Shown here piece after piece: positions 37,348-45,650 of a stretch of 64,000 bases of DNA. The translations under genes and the position numbers were made by a program. Numbering within the stretch: position 1 is the stretch's first letter; each line of letters begins with the position of its first letter. Source of the DNA: Achromobacter sp. MYb9 (lineage in GTDB: Bacteria; Pseudomonadota; Gammaproteobacteria; Burkholderiales; Burkholderiaceae_B); the NCBI RefSeq assembly GCF_002975275.1, contig NZ_PCOQ01000002.1:186001-250000 (forward strand). Reading direction: 5' to 3'. Below the pieces are notes generated by a model. That model searched no databases and had not been told where the DNA came from. It saw only the letters and a list, made by a program, of their open reading frames with translations.

Positions 37348-37950
37348 ATGGACACTCCGACCCCCAACACCACCCGAGACCTGCTGCTGGCGCACGCCGA
37401 GAAGCTGATCCGCACGCGCGGATGCAATGGTTTCAGCTACCGCGACCTGGCGGAGCATGTGGGCGTGAAGACGTCCAGCATCCACTATTACTTTCCAGGC
37501 AAGGACGACTTGCTCTACGAAGCGGTCGAGGCCTACAGCACTCGCGCGCTGGGCGCCGTGCGCGCCATCGATACCACGCAGCCCGCACAAGCGCAGCTGG
37601 AACAATATCTTTCCATGATGGAATCGCGCGCCTGCGGCGCCGGTGAACTTTGCCTGGGCGGCATGCTGGCCGCCGACGTCATGAGTTTGTCCGAACGCGT
37701 GCGCGGCGCATTGCAGGGGTTCTTCCGTGCGCATGAGGCATGGCTGGCCCGGGTGCTGGCCGAAGGCGCGGCGCAGGGCACATTGAAATTTTCGGGCACC
37801 GCCGACGCGGCCGGCCGGGCGGTGTTCGCCACGGTGCAGGGCTGCCTGCTGGTGGCGCGCCTGTTTCAGCAGCCGCCCGCTTTGTGCGAGGCCATCAGCG
37901 CGTTGTACGTGGAATGCGACAAGACCGGAAAGGCCGCATCGGCCACATAG
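37348..37950 (+). CDS. TetR-family regulator, putative repressor of the DUF4148 pair
   Basis: 200 aa. Helix-turn-helix at ~30-55: NGFSYRDLAEHVGVKTSSIHYYFPGKDDLLYEAV. The ligand domain contains several cysteines (RACGAGELCLGGMLAAD, QGCLL, ALCEA, VECDK), like the AcuR/NemR group in which thiols sense electrophiles. It has an operator copy at its own start and in front of both DUF4148 genes. Signal compound unknown; redox or electrophile sensing is an inference from cysteine placement. Confidence 0.9.
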   Translation: MDTPTPNTTRDLLLAHAEKLIRTRGCNGFSYRDLAEHVGVKTSSIHYYFPGKDDLLYEAVEAYSTRALGAVRAIDTTQPAQAQLEQYLSMMESRACGAGELCLGGMLAADVMSLSERVRGALQGFFRAHEAWLARVLAEGAAQGTLKFSGTADAAGRAVFATVQGCLLVARLFQQPPALCEAISALYVECDKTGKAASAT

Positions 37951-38036
37951 CAAAAGCGATTCCGCGCCGCTCAATACACGGCCGCCATGCGTAAGCAGGC
38001 GGCCGTTGTCGCGTTTGGCGTCCGCGCCGTGCGGAC

Positions 38037-38894
38037 TCAGGCTTGCAAGGCGCGCGCCATGTCCACGCTGGTGCGTTCCTGCACGCCCAGGTCGCGCATG
38101 CGCTGCAGAAAGACGGATTGCGCATCGGCGAATCCGGCGACGGGGCTCATGCAGTCGGTCAACAGCACCACGCGCGACAGGTTGCCGCCGGGCAGGTGTT
38201 CGGCCAAGTGCTCCGTCGTGGCTTTCACGCAATGGCTGCCCGCTTCGCCGGCGATCAGGATGAGTTCGGCGCGATCCAGCGAGTCGACCAGGCTGCGGTT
38301 GAGCTGGCTACGCGGGTCGTCGGGATCCGGCACTTCGGCCATCAGTGCGCTGTAGTGCTCGGTCCAGGGGTTGGCGCCCTTGGGCACTTTGCGCACGATG
38401 AACTGGCCGGCGTCTTCCCACCGGCTGTAGGCCGCGCGCACGTCGGCGTGCACGTTGTGGCCCCAGGTGCCGATTTCGCAATGCACGGGCCACACCATCA
38501 GGGTGTAGCGGCCGCGCGCTTCCAGTTCTTCCAGATACAAGCGGGTGCGCGGCAGGTCGTCGGCATGCCGGGGCTGGAAATCGCCTGCGTGCAATTGCGC
38601 GGCGGTAATCGGCGTGAAAGGCGCGACAGGCTCGCCGTCGCCGGTGCGCCAGAACGTGGGGTGGGCGATGTCCAGCCGATGGTGCGAGTCCAGCGTCACG
38701 GTGATGGACGTCAGCGCGGGCGCGGTGGCATCGATGAAACGCGCCAGCCGTTGCATGTCGGCGTGTGCGCCGGCCACCGGCAATGCGGGTCGCATGGTGT
38801 CCCCGGTCAGTGGATCCGTGGGCAGGTAGGCCTCGGGCAAATCGCAGAAATCATTCTGCGGATCAATGATCAAGAGATGGATTGAACGCGGCAT
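38037..38894 (-). CDS. Isochorismatase-family cysteine hydrolase
   Basis: 285 aa from ATG 38894; the longer frame to 39089 has no support. Triad residues: Asp in IHLLIIDPQNDFCD, Lys in FIVRKVPKGANP, and Cys222 in GEAGSHCVKAT. It is larger than the ~200-aa nicotinamidase type, with insertions such as DLPEAYLPTDPLTGD. The substrate is unknown: nicotinamidase-like or another amide hydrolase. It follows a small membrane protein gene and a TetR operator in one transcript. Confidence 0.88.
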   Translation of the reverse strand: MPRSIHLLIIDPQNDFCDLPEAYLPTDPLTGDTMRPALPVAGAHADMQRLARFIDATAPALTSITVTLDSHHRLDIAHPTFWRTGDGEPVAPFTPITAAQLHAGDFQPRHADDLPRTRLYLEELEARGRYTLMVWPVHCEIGTWGHNVHADVRAAYSRWEDAGQFIVRKVPKGANPWTEHYSALMAEVPDPDDPRSQLNRSLVDSLDRAELILIAGEAGSHCVKATTEHLAEHLPGGNLSRVVLLTDCMSPVAGFADAQSVFLQRMRDLGVQERTSVDMARALQA

Positions 38895-38947
38895 GACGGG
38901 ATTCGGTAGGGATATCCCGGAATATAGACCGGGATGCGCGGTATCCA

Positions 38948-39061
38948 CTAGAACAGCACCAGATGTTCGGCGCAGTCGGGCAATTGCCGAAGCAACGCGC
39001 GCCATTGTCGCCATAGCTGCGCCACCAGGCCGGCGGCGATGACTGCGATCAGAATCCACAT
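38948..39061 (-). CDS. Small single-pass membrane protein (37 aa)
   Basis: ATG 39061 is preceded by a strong AAGGAG six bases upstream. The peptide begins MWILIAVIAAGLVAQLW, one membrane helix, followed by a basic/hydrophobic tail ending CAEHLVLF. It is too short for ordinary gene callers. It lies between a TetR operator and the isochorismatase gene, 53 bp before the latter, suggesting an operon. Function unknown. Confidence 0.65.
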   Translation of the reverse strand: MWILIAVIAAGLVAQLWRQWRALLRQLPDCAEHLVLF

Positions 39062-39082
39062 GGTGGGCTCCTTGCCAAGATA

Positions 39083-39100
39083 TTCGCACGTCCGTGCGAA
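39083..39100. promoter_or_regulatory. TetR operator before the small ORF/isochorismatase operon
   Basis: Perfect dyad TTCGCAC-GTCC-GTGCGAA, located 22 bp upstream of the small ORF start and overlapping the plausible promoter (GAATAT on the minus strand). It matches the site at 39773-39790. Confidence 0.75.
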
Positions 39101-39144
39101 AATGGTGAAAAGAAACGCCGGCACGAGCCGGCGCGGAAAGGGGG

Positions 39145-39762
39145 TTATTCCAGGTAAGTGAAACTGCGGTAGGTTGAAATCAGCCGGTCATAGGCGGCGC
39201 GCACGCGGGTGGGCGCTTTCGGATCGCGCAGGAAACGCGCGTCGTGCATCAGGCCGATCATCAAACTGTAGATTTCAAAGACCAGTTGTTCCGGGTCGGT
39301 GTCCGGCCGCAAATGGCCCGCGTCCAACGCCTGCGTCACCGTGCGCACCATGGCCGCGCGCCAGCGCCGCAAATTGCTTTCCAGCACCGTGCGCAGTGGC
39401 GACTCCACGTCGTCGTATTCGAAGGCCCCGGCCACGTAGATGCAGCCGGTCAGCATTTCGACATTGCTGGCGCGTTCCACCCACAGCGAGACCAGCGCGT
39501 TCATGCGGGGCAGGCCCCGGGGATAGGCCATGGCAGGTGTGAAGACGGCGGCTACGAAGCGGCGGTCGTATTCGTCCAGTACCGCCTGCTGCAGGGCCTC
39601 CAGCGACCCCACGCGCGAGAACACCCCGCTTTTGCTGATGCCCAGATGCCGGGCGACCTGGCCAAGCGACAGGCTTTCGATGCCTTGGGCGGCGGCCATG
39701 TCCACGGCTGCGTCCACAATGGCCGCGAAGGTCAGCTCGCTTTTTTCGGTTTTGGCAGTCAT
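39145..39762 (-). CDS. TetR-family regulator of the isochorismatase operon
   Basis: 205 aa from ATG 39762. HTH: SLSLGQVARHLGISKSGVFSRVGSLEALQQAVLDEY; the C-domain has the WVERASNVEMLTGCIYVAGAFEYDD segment seen in a subgroup of TetR proteins. It is upstream of the small ORF and the isochorismatase gene on the same strand. Matching operators lie in front of itself and in front of that operon, so autorepression plus local repression is the simple model. Ligand unknown. Confidence 0.9.
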   Translation of the reverse strand: MTAKTEKSELTFAAIVDAAVDMAAAQGIESLSLGQVARHLGISKSGVFSRVGSLEALQQAVLDEYDRRFVAAVFTPAMAYPRGLPRMNALVSLWVERASNVEMLTGCIYVAGAFEYDDVESPLRTVLESNLRRWRAAMVRTVTQALDAGHLRPDTDPEQLVFEIYSLMIGLMHDARFLRDPKAPTRVRAAYDRLISTYRSFTYLE

Positions 39763-39772
39763 GCGGGCAAAT

Positions 39773-39790
39773 TTAGCACGACTGTGCGAA
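39773..39790. promoter_or_regulatory. TetR operator at its own promoter
   Basis: TTAGCAC-GACT-GTGCGAA, ending 11 bp from the tetR start. It differs from the 39083 site by one base in the arms and shares the 4-bp spacer length. Confidence 0.72.
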
Positions 39791-39860
39791 AAATTCGGTT
39801 TTATTTGTTGAGGGCCGGCCGGTATGAGGGCAGAAGGTGACGGCCAAGTCGCCGGTGTCC

Positions 39861-39888
39861 AATAAAAAGGACCGCCACAGGGCGGTCC
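39861..39888 (-). terminator. glcB terminator
   Basis: On the minus strand GGACCGCC-CTGT-GGCGGTCC is followed by TTTTTATT. It lies 27 bp after the malate synthase stop. Confidence 0.92.
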
Positions 39889-39915
39889 GGTTGGATCACG
39901 CAGCGGGCAGTGTGA

Positions 39916-42087
39916 TCAGGCGGCGTTCTTGAATTGCAGGCGGTACTTGTGCAGTAGCGGCTCGGTGTAGCCGTTGGGCTGCGCCAGCCCTTCGAACACC
40001 AGCGCGCACGCCGCCTGGAACGCCAGCGACGTCTCGAAGTGGCCGGCCATGGGCTGATAAGCCGCATCGCCGGCATTCTGGCCATCAACCACCTTCGCCA
40101 TGCGCTTGAACGTCTCCATGACCTGGTCCTGGTTGGTCACGCCGTGACGCAGCCAATTGGCGATGTGCTGGCTGGAAATGCGCAGCGTGGCGCGGTCTTC
40201 CATCAGGCCCACGTTGTGGATGTCCGGCACCTTCGAGCAGCCCACGCCCTGGTCGACCCAGCGCACCACATAGCCCAGGATGCCCTGGACGTTGTTCTCC
40301 AGTTCCTGTTGGATGTCGGCGGCGGACCACTTGGAGGGGTCGCCGACCGGCACGGTCAGCAGCCCGCCCAGCAGATCGTCGCGCACGTCGTCCAGCTTGG
40401 TGCGTTCAAGTTCTTTCTGGACGGCCTGCACGTCGATCTGGTGGTAGTGCAGCGCGTGCAGCGTGGCGGCGGTGGGCGACGGCACCCAGGCGGTGTTGGC
40501 GCCGGCCTTGGGGTGCGCGATTTTTTGTTCCAGCATGGCGGCCATCAGGTCGGGCATGGCCCACATGCCCTTGCCGATCTGGGCGCGGCCGCGCAGGCCC
40601 GTATCCAGGCCGACCAGCACGTTGTTGCGCTCGTAGGCGGTAATCCAGGCGGTGGACTTCATGTCGCCCTTGCGCAGCATCGGGCCGGCTTCCATGCTGG
40701 AGTGCATTTCGTCGCCGGTGCGGTCCAAGAAGCCCGTGTTGATGAAGGCCACGCGCGATGCGGCGGCGCCGATGCACGCCTTCAGGTTGATGCTGGTACG
40801 GCGTTCTTCGTCCATGATGCCCATCTTCAAGGTGTTGCGCGGCACCTTGATGAGGTCTTCGACGCGGTCGAAGAGTTCGCTGGCGAACGCGGCTTCAACG
40901 GGGCCGTGCATCTTGGGCTTCACGATGTAGACGGAGCCGGTACGCGAATTCAGCTTGGCGCTGCGGTCTTGCAGCGCGGCCAGGCTGGTGACCACGGCGT
41001 CCAGGATGCCTTCGGGGATTTCAAGGCCGTCGCGGTCCAGAATGGCCGGGTTGGTCATCAGATGGCCCACGTTGCGCACGAACATCAGCGAACGGCCCTG
41101 CAGGGTCAGCGACGACCCGTCGGGGCGCGTGTATTCGCGGTCGGCGTTGAGCTTGCGGGTGAACGTCTTGCCGCCTTTGGTGACGGCTTCGGTCAGGTCG
41201 CCCTTCATCAGTCCCAGCCAATTGCGGTAGATGTGGACTTTGTCGTCCGCATCGACGGCGGCGACCGAGTCTTCGCAGTCCATGATGGTGGTCAACGCCG
41301 CTTCGACCAGCACGTCCTTGACGCCAGCGGCGTCGGTGGCGCCGATGGCGTTGGCGCGATCGATCTGGATTTCGAAGTGCAACCCGTTGTTCTTCAGCAG
41401 GATGGCGACGGGGGCGGACGCGTCGCCCTGGTAGCCGGCGAACTGCGAGCCGAACTTCAGGCCGGTGGCGCCGTTGGCCAGCGCCACGCGCAACTGGCCG
41501 CCTTCGACCGTGTAGCCGCGGGCGTCGGCATGCGACCCCTGGGCCAACGGGGCGGCGGTGTCCAGGAAGGCGCGGGCACGCGCGATGACGGCGGCGCCGC
41601 GTTCGGGGTTGTAACCCTTGCCGGTATCGCCCGGCGTGGGCGGAATGGCGTCGGTGCCGTAGAGCGCGTCATACAGGCTGCCCCAACGCGCATTGGCGGC
41701 GTTCAGCGCATAGCGCGGATTCGACATCGGCACGACCAATTGCGGGCCGGCCTGTTGCGAGATCTCGGTGTCGACGTTGTCGGTCGTGGCTTGCACGCTG
41801 GCGGGCTGCGGCAGCAGATAGCCAATGCCTTCGAGGAACTTGCGGTAGGCGGCGGGGTCGGTGATGGGCCCGGGATTGGCGCGATGCCAGGCGTCGAGTT
41901 CGGCTTGCAGGCGGTCGCGTTCAGCCAGCAGCGCGCGGTTCTTGGGGGCCAGGTCGTGCACCAGGGCCGCAAAGCCCTGCCAGAAGCCGTCGGCATCCAG
42001 GCCGGTGCCGGGCAGGGCCTCCTGTTCGATGAACTGATTGAGATTGGCCGCCACTTGCAGGCCGTGATGCTGGATGCGTTGAGTCAT
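39916..42087 (-). CDS. glcB: Malate synthase G
   Basis: Condenses glyoxylate with acetyl-CoA to malate. From ATG 42087 the protein is 723 aa, the same length as E. coli GlcB; the longer frame to 42162 is rejected. Family segments: [18 protein letters not shown] (metal Glu/Asp), the [15 protein letters not shown] region, [11 protein letters not shown] with active-site Arg/Lys, [17 protein letters not shown] and the C-terminal [18 protein letters not shown]. It is divergent from a GlcC-like regulator with two matching operators between them. Confidence 0.97.
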   Translation of the reverse strand: MTQRIQHHGLQVAANLNQFIEQEALPGTGLDADGFWQGFAALVHDLAPKNRALLAERDRLQAELDAWHRANPGPITDPAAYRKFLEGIGYLLPQPASVQATTDNVDTEISQQAGPQLVVPMSNPRYALNAANARWGSLYDALYGTDAIPPTPGDTGKGYNPERGAAVIARARAFLDTAAPLAQGSHADARGYTVEGGQLRVALANGATGLKFGSQFAGYQGDASAPVAILLKNNGLHFEIQIDRANAIGATDAAGVKDVLVEAALTTIMDCEDSVAAVDADDKVHIYRNWLGLMKGDLTEAVTKGGKTFTRKLNADREYTRPDGSSLTLQGRSLMFVRNVGHLMTNPAILDRDGLEIPEGILDAVVTSLAALQDRSAKLNSRTGSVYIVKPKMHGPVEAAFASELFDRVEDLIKVPRNTLKMGIMDEERRTSINLKACIGAAASRVAFINTGFLDRTGDEMHSSMEAGPMLRKGDMKSTAWITAYERNNVLVGLDTGLRGRAQIGKGMWAMPDLMAAMLEQKIAHPKAGANTAWVPSPTAATLHALHYHQIDVQAVQKELERTKLDDVRDDLLGGLLTVPVGDPSKWSAADIQQELENNVQGILGYVVRWVDQGVGCSKVPDIHNVGLMEDRATLRISSQHIANWLRHGVTNQDQVMETFKRMAKVVDGQNAGDAAYQPMAGHFETSLAFQAACALVFEGLAQPNGYTEPLLHKYRLQFKNAA

Positions 42088-42189
42088 GCGGATCTCTAGC
42101 GATAAGAAGGGCTGGCCGACGCGGGGCGCCGGGCGAATCTGTCCTGACATCATCGTTCGCACCTGCCGTAATGTCTATATCAAAACCAG

Positions 42190-42202
42190 CTGGTCATACC
42201 AG
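42190..42202. promoter_or_regulatory. GlcC/FadR-type operator near glcB
   Basis: CTGGTCATACCAG, a perfect palindrome containing TGGT-N3-ACCA, the GntR/FadR-subfamily consensus. It lies 103 bp upstream of glcB. Confidence 0.78.
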
Positions 42203-42299
42203 TTTATTTTTCCCTCTCCAGACAAACCTATTATTTTTATGGTTTTATATCAGCAACTTACAGTGATGCGATCGCGCGGCTCAAATCGTCAATAAGCCT

Positions 42300-42310
42300 T
42301 GGTCATACCA
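42300..42310. promoter_or_regulatory. GlcC/FadR-type operator near glcC
   Basis: A second exact TGGTCATACCA, 17 bp before the regulator ATG and 109 bp from the first copy. The pair of identical 11-mers in one intergenic region indicates control of both glcB and the regulator gene. Confidence 0.78.
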
Positions 42311-42327
42311 CTGGTCCCGGAGATTGC

Positions 42328-43092
42328 ATGTACGCGGAAATAGAAGAGAAACCCCGCCAGGTGGCGGACGAGGTGGCCGAACGGATCGAACGCCTGATCC
42401 TGGACGGCGTGCTCAAGGCGGGCCAGGCTTTGCCGTCCGAGCGGCGCTTGACGGAAAAGCTCGGCGTGTCGCGCACGGCGCTGCGCGAAGGGCTCAAACT
42501 GTTGCGGGCGCGGGAGATCATCCATACCGCGCAGGGCAAGGGGTCGTTCGTCGCGCAAATTTCGAAAGTGGATGCCGGGCCGCTGATGCACTTGTTCAAC
42601 TCGCAGCCGCGCACGCTCTACGACCTGCTGGAAGTGCGTTCTTTGCTGGAGGCCGAATCGGCCCGGCTGGCGGCCATCCGCGGCACGGAGGCCGACTTCA
42701 TCATGATCCGCCGCCGCTATGACGAGATGGTCGGCGCGCAAGGCACCGCCACCGATACCGCCACGCATGCCCATCTGGATCACGCGTTTCACCTGGCCAT
42801 CTGCGAGGCCTCGCACAATCCCGTGCTGGTGCATACGCTGCAATCGCTGACCGACCTGCTGTTGGGGTCCGTATTCGCGTGCGTGAACAATCTTTACCAC
42901 CGCGAACCCGAGAAGCGCCAGATTGACCGGCAGCACACCCGCTTGTTCAACGCCGTGACGGGCCGGCAACCCGAACTGGCGCGCAAGGCCGCCGCCGACC
43001 ATGTGGACAGCGTGCGTCAAAGCCTGGCCGAGATCGAACAGGAAGAACAGCGCCTGGTTCGCGCGACGCTGCGTCTGGAAGGCTGGACGTAG
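42328..43092 (+). CDS. glcC: GlcC-like GntR/FadR-family regulator
   Basis: 254 aa. Winged helix at ~10-80 (RIERLILDGVLKAGQALPSERRLTEKLGVSRTALREGLKLLRA) and an all-helical FadR-type C-domain (FCD) with metal-ligand histidines in HLDHAFHLAICEASHNP and HTRLFNAVTGRQPELARKAAADH. The gene is divergent from glcB, as in E. coli glcC. Glycolate/glyoxylate is the expected signal; glcDEF is not in the window. Confidence 0.88.
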   Translation: MYAEIEEKPRQVADEVAERIERLILDGVLKAGQALPSERRLTEKLGVSRTALREGLKLLRAREIIHTAQGKGSFVAQISKVDAGPLMHLFNSQPRTLYDLLEVRSLLEAESARLAAIRGTEADFIMIRRRYDEMVGAQGTATDTATHAHLDHAFHLAICEASHNPVLVHTLQSLTDLLLGSVFACVNNLYHREPEKRQIDRQHTRLFNAVTGRQPELARKAAADHVDSVRQSLAEIEQEEQRLVRATLRLEGWT

Positions 43093-43120
43093 CGTCGCGC
43101 GGCGGCGAATGCGCCGGCGC

Positions 43121-44239
43121 TTAGCGGTCGGCGGTGGCGCAGCCGGCCAATGCCAGCGGCTTGCCCGCGTAGATGCGGCCGAAGCGGTTGTTCAGCAGCG
43201 TGTCCAGGTCGATCGTCTCCTGGCCCACGAAGCCCTGCTGCGGCAGCGCCCCTTGCGCCACCAGATCCAGCGCGGCGCAGATGCCCGCCGCCGTGGACAG
43301 CTGGATGGCGCTCAGGCGGTGCCCGTCCACATCCGTGCCGAACACGCGGATCGGATACGACTCTTCTTCCAGGCGGCCATGGCGATAGCCGGATGCCGAG
43401 GCCTGGATCACGATCACGTCCTGTTCAGTGGTGGGAATCGCCGATTCGAAAATGTCTTTCAGCAGATCGCGGCGGTCGCGCAGGCGCAGATCATTGAGCA
43501 GCAGCTTCATGATGTTGCAGTGGCCGGGATAGCGCACCGACTTGTAGTCCACGTTGCGTGCGCGCCCCAGCAGCGTGGCGGGCAGGGTGCCCAGGCCGCC
43601 GGAGGTGTTGAAGGCTTCGTATTCCACGCCGTCCAGCGCGAACGTCTCATAGCCCTCCAGCGCGGGCACGCTGGTCATTTGCCCGTCCACGATGGCCTCG
43701 CACGGATTGCAGTATTCGTTGATCAGCCCTTCGGTGCTCCACGTGAGGTTGTAACGCAGGCTGTTGGAGGGATAGCGGGGCAGGGCGCCGACGCGCATGC
43801 GCAAATCCAGCAAGGTATCGAAGCGACGCGCCAGCGCGTTGCCGACGATGCCGATAAAGCCGGGAGCCAGGCCGCATTGCGGCATCAGCACGCTGCGTGC
43901 GTTTTCAGCCAGCGCCTGAATGGCGTGGGTGCTGGCGACGTCTTCAGTCAGGTCGAAGTAATGCACGCCTGCCCGCGCGCACAAACCGGCCACGGCGGTG
44001 GCACGATGGAACGGCAGCGCGTTGACGACCGCATAGGCGCCTTCGATGCAGCGCGCCACCGAGGCATCGTCGCTGATCTGGCGCGTCTCGCAACCCAGTT
44101 CGGCCAGCAGGGCCAGGCGGGCGGGATCCTGATCGGCAACCATTACGGAATAGTCGCCGCTGCGCTCGAGCATCAACGCGATGGCGAAACCGATTTTTCC
44201 GGCGCCCAGCAGAACGATGGGACGGTTGGGGGTGGACAT
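43121..44239 (-). CDS. Saccharopine dehydrogenase-like NAD(P)-dependent oxidoreductase
   Basis: 372 aa from ATG 44239, with AGGAG 8 nt upstream. Rossmann motif VLLGAGKIGFAIALML is at residues ~8-23, followed by ADQDPARLALLAELG. Middle segments YFDLTEDVASTHAI, MPQCGLAPGFIGI and YCNPCEAIVDGQM match saccharopine dehydrogenase/carboxynorspermidine-synthase relatives. It ends 28 bp from the convergent glcC stop. The true substrate (saccharopine, lysine catabolite or polyamine) cannot be read from the sequence. Confidence 0.85.
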   Translation of the reverse strand: MSTPNRPIVLLGAGKIGFAIALMLERSGDYSVMVADQDPARLALLAELGCETRQISDDASVARCIEGAYAVVNALPFHRATAVAGLCARAGVHYFDLTEDVASTHAIQALAENARSVLMPQCGLAPGFIGIVGNALARRFDTLLDLRMRVGALPRYPSNSLRYNLTWSTEGLINEYCNPCEAIVDGQMTSVPALEGYETFALDGVEYEAFNTSGGLGTLPATLLGRARNVDYKSVRYPGHCNIMKLLLNDLRLRDRRDLLKDIFESAIPTTEQDVIVIQASASGYRHGRLEEESYPIRVFGTDVDGHRLSAIQLSTAAGICAALDLVAQGALPQQGFVGQETIDLDTLLNNRFGRIYAGKPLALAGCATADR

Positions 44240-44370
44240 GGTGCAACTCCTGCGTAGAGGGGGATGGGTTGGCCTCATCCTATGCGGGAGTGCTGTCGAT
44301 TTGTAGATCCGAAAGTGTCGTAACGGCTTAATTTAACGTCGTTATGACTTAAAACTACGTCGAAATGGCA

Positions 44371-44406
44371 AAAACAAAGCCCCTCGGCTTGTGGCCGAAG
44401 GGCTTT
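44371..44406 (-). terminator. Terminator after DUF4148 gene C
   Basis: Thirteen-base arms 44376-44388 and 44394-44406 pair (AAAGCCC/GGGCTTT with one mismatch) around a 5-nt loop. On the minus strand they are followed by GTTTTTG. The terminator insulates the saccharopine-dehydrogenase-like gene downstream. Confidence 0.88.
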
Positions 44407-44442
44407 CGATGTGCGATCACAGGGCCTTTTCAGGCCGGGCGA

Positions 44443-44835
44443 TCAGCTGCCCATGGGCGGGTAGTCCATGTTGCCGAAGGTGACCAGGCCTTCTGCCTTG
44501 GCTTGGGCCAGTTGCGATTGCACTTGAGCGCGGGTCAGCGACGTGGCGGTTTCAGCGGCGGCGGTGGGCGGGTAGTCCAGATTGCCGAAGGTGACTTCGC
44601 CGGCGGTCTTGGCCTGGGCCAGTTCAGCTTGCACTTGTTGCGAGGTCAGGCTGGACGTCTGGGCGATGGCGGCGGGGTAGCCTTCTTCACCGAACGTGTA
44701 TTGGCCCGAAACCTTGGCTTGTTGCAGTTCGGCTTGAACCTGGGCGCGCGTCGGGCCTTGGTCGGCTTCAGCGGCTTGAGCGCCGGCAGCCAGGACGGAC
44801 ATGGACAGCATCAATGCGGTAGCAAGGGTTTTCAT
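44443..44835 (-). CDS. DUF4148 periplasmic protein, copy C (three repeats)
   Basis: 130 aa from ATG 44835, with GGAGGT five bases upstream. Signal peptide cut near VLAAGAQAAEA. The mature protein has three DUF4148-like repeats: TRAQVQAELQQAKVSGQYTF, TSQQVQAELAQAKTAGEVTF and TRAQVQSQLAQAKAEGLVTF, the last two each ending in DYPP. It is a distant paralogue of copies A and B with one extra repeat, and lacks the TAYCTA-type operator. Function unknown. Confidence 0.9.
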   Translation of the reverse strand: MKTLATALMLSMSVLAAGAQAAEADQGPTRAQVQAELQQAKVSGQYTFGEEGYPAAIAQTSSLTSQQVQAELAQAKTAGEVTFGNLDYPPTAAAETATSLTRAQVQSQLAQAKAEGLVTFGNMDYPPMGS

Positions 44836-45147
44836 AGCAGACCTCCGGTGTCTTGTGAGCTTGGGATCCGAACCTCTGGCCTCATTGCTGGGGGTTCGCT
44901 TGCTGTGTCCCGATGAGATGCATTCTGGGCTTAAACAACCCTGGGATAAACCCTTATTACCTGAAAACATCTTTCCAAAATCTGTACTAATCGATTTTGA
45001 TTCTTCCAAATGACACCATAGGTGGCGATATTTCCATTTGATGACGCAATAGATGGTGGTCCGGAGGGCAGCCGGCAGGCATAAAAAACGCAGCCCCGGG
45101 GACGGGCCCGGGGCTGCGTTGGGGGGAATAGGGTTGCCGGTTCTGGC
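44836..45147. other. Intergenic region upstream of DUF4148 gene C
   Basis: 312 bp without a convincing gene. It holds the DUF1090 terminator (45083-45120) and an AT-rich stretch around 44935-45010, likely to contain the minus-strand promoter of the DUF4148 gene. No operator matching the other DUF4148 genes was found. Confidence 0.6.
45083..45120 (-). terminator. DUF1090 gene terminator
   Basis: A 14-bp perfect stem (45087-45100 with 45107-45120) and 6-nt loop. On the minus strand the stem ends in TT and continues TTTTA. It is 27 bp after the stop codon. Confidence 0.93.
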
Positions 45148-45552
45148 TTAGCGGTTCAATTCGACCAGGGCGGCGTTGTATTCGGACTGGGCTTCTTCCA
45201 GTTTGCGCTGGGCCTTGTCGATTTTGTCCTGCTTGCCCTTGGCGCGCGCTTCTTTCAGGTCCTGCTCGCGTTCGGACACCTTGGACTGCTTTTCGCGCAC
45301 GTCGGCTTCGCGCTGCGATTGCAGGCGGCTGTCGGTGCAATGGGCTTTGGCTTCAGCCAGCGCCTTGCGCAGGCCGGCTTCGCGACGGGTGTTGTTCTGC
45401 GCCTGGGCGGCCGAGATGTCGTTTTCAATCTCGCAGAACTTGGCCGCGCAGCCGCGTTGCGCCGAGCAGTCGGTGGCCGCTTGCGCCGGCAATACACCGA
45501 ACAGGGCGCATGCGGCGGCGGCGGCGGTCAGGGATTTGATCAAAGCAGACAT
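45148..45552 (-). CDS. DUF1090 (YqjC-like) periplasmic protein
   Basis: 134 aa from ATG 45552 (ACGGAG upstream). Signal peptide cut after LPAQAA. The mature part has DCSAQRGCAAKFCEIENDISAAQAQ, then AGLRKALAEAKAHCTDSRL and a long charged coiled coil VREKQSKVSEREQDLKEARAKG...IDKAQRKLEEAQSEY, the layout of DUF1090/YqjC. Four cysteines suggest disulfides in the periplasm. Function unknown; E. coli YqjC is linked to envelope acid stress. Confidence 0.88.
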   Translation of the reverse strand: MSALIKSLTAAAAACALFGVLPAQAATDCSAQRGCAAKFCEIENDISAAQAQNNTRREAGLRKALAEAKAHCTDSRLQSQREADVREKQSKVSEREQDLKEARAKGKQDKIDKAQRKLEEAQSEYNAALVELNR

Positions 45553-45650
45553 GCGTTGTCTCCGTAAGCGTGGCGGGGACACCATGATCGCGCGATCGCG
45601 CGTCGTCGGCAATGCGCCGGGTCAATCGCTGCCGCCGCCGGTGTGCGCGG

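Noticed and set aside
40039-42099. 686-aa plus-strand frame opposite malate synthase
   Set aside because: Antisense shadow; glcB on the other strand has full-length conserved motifs.
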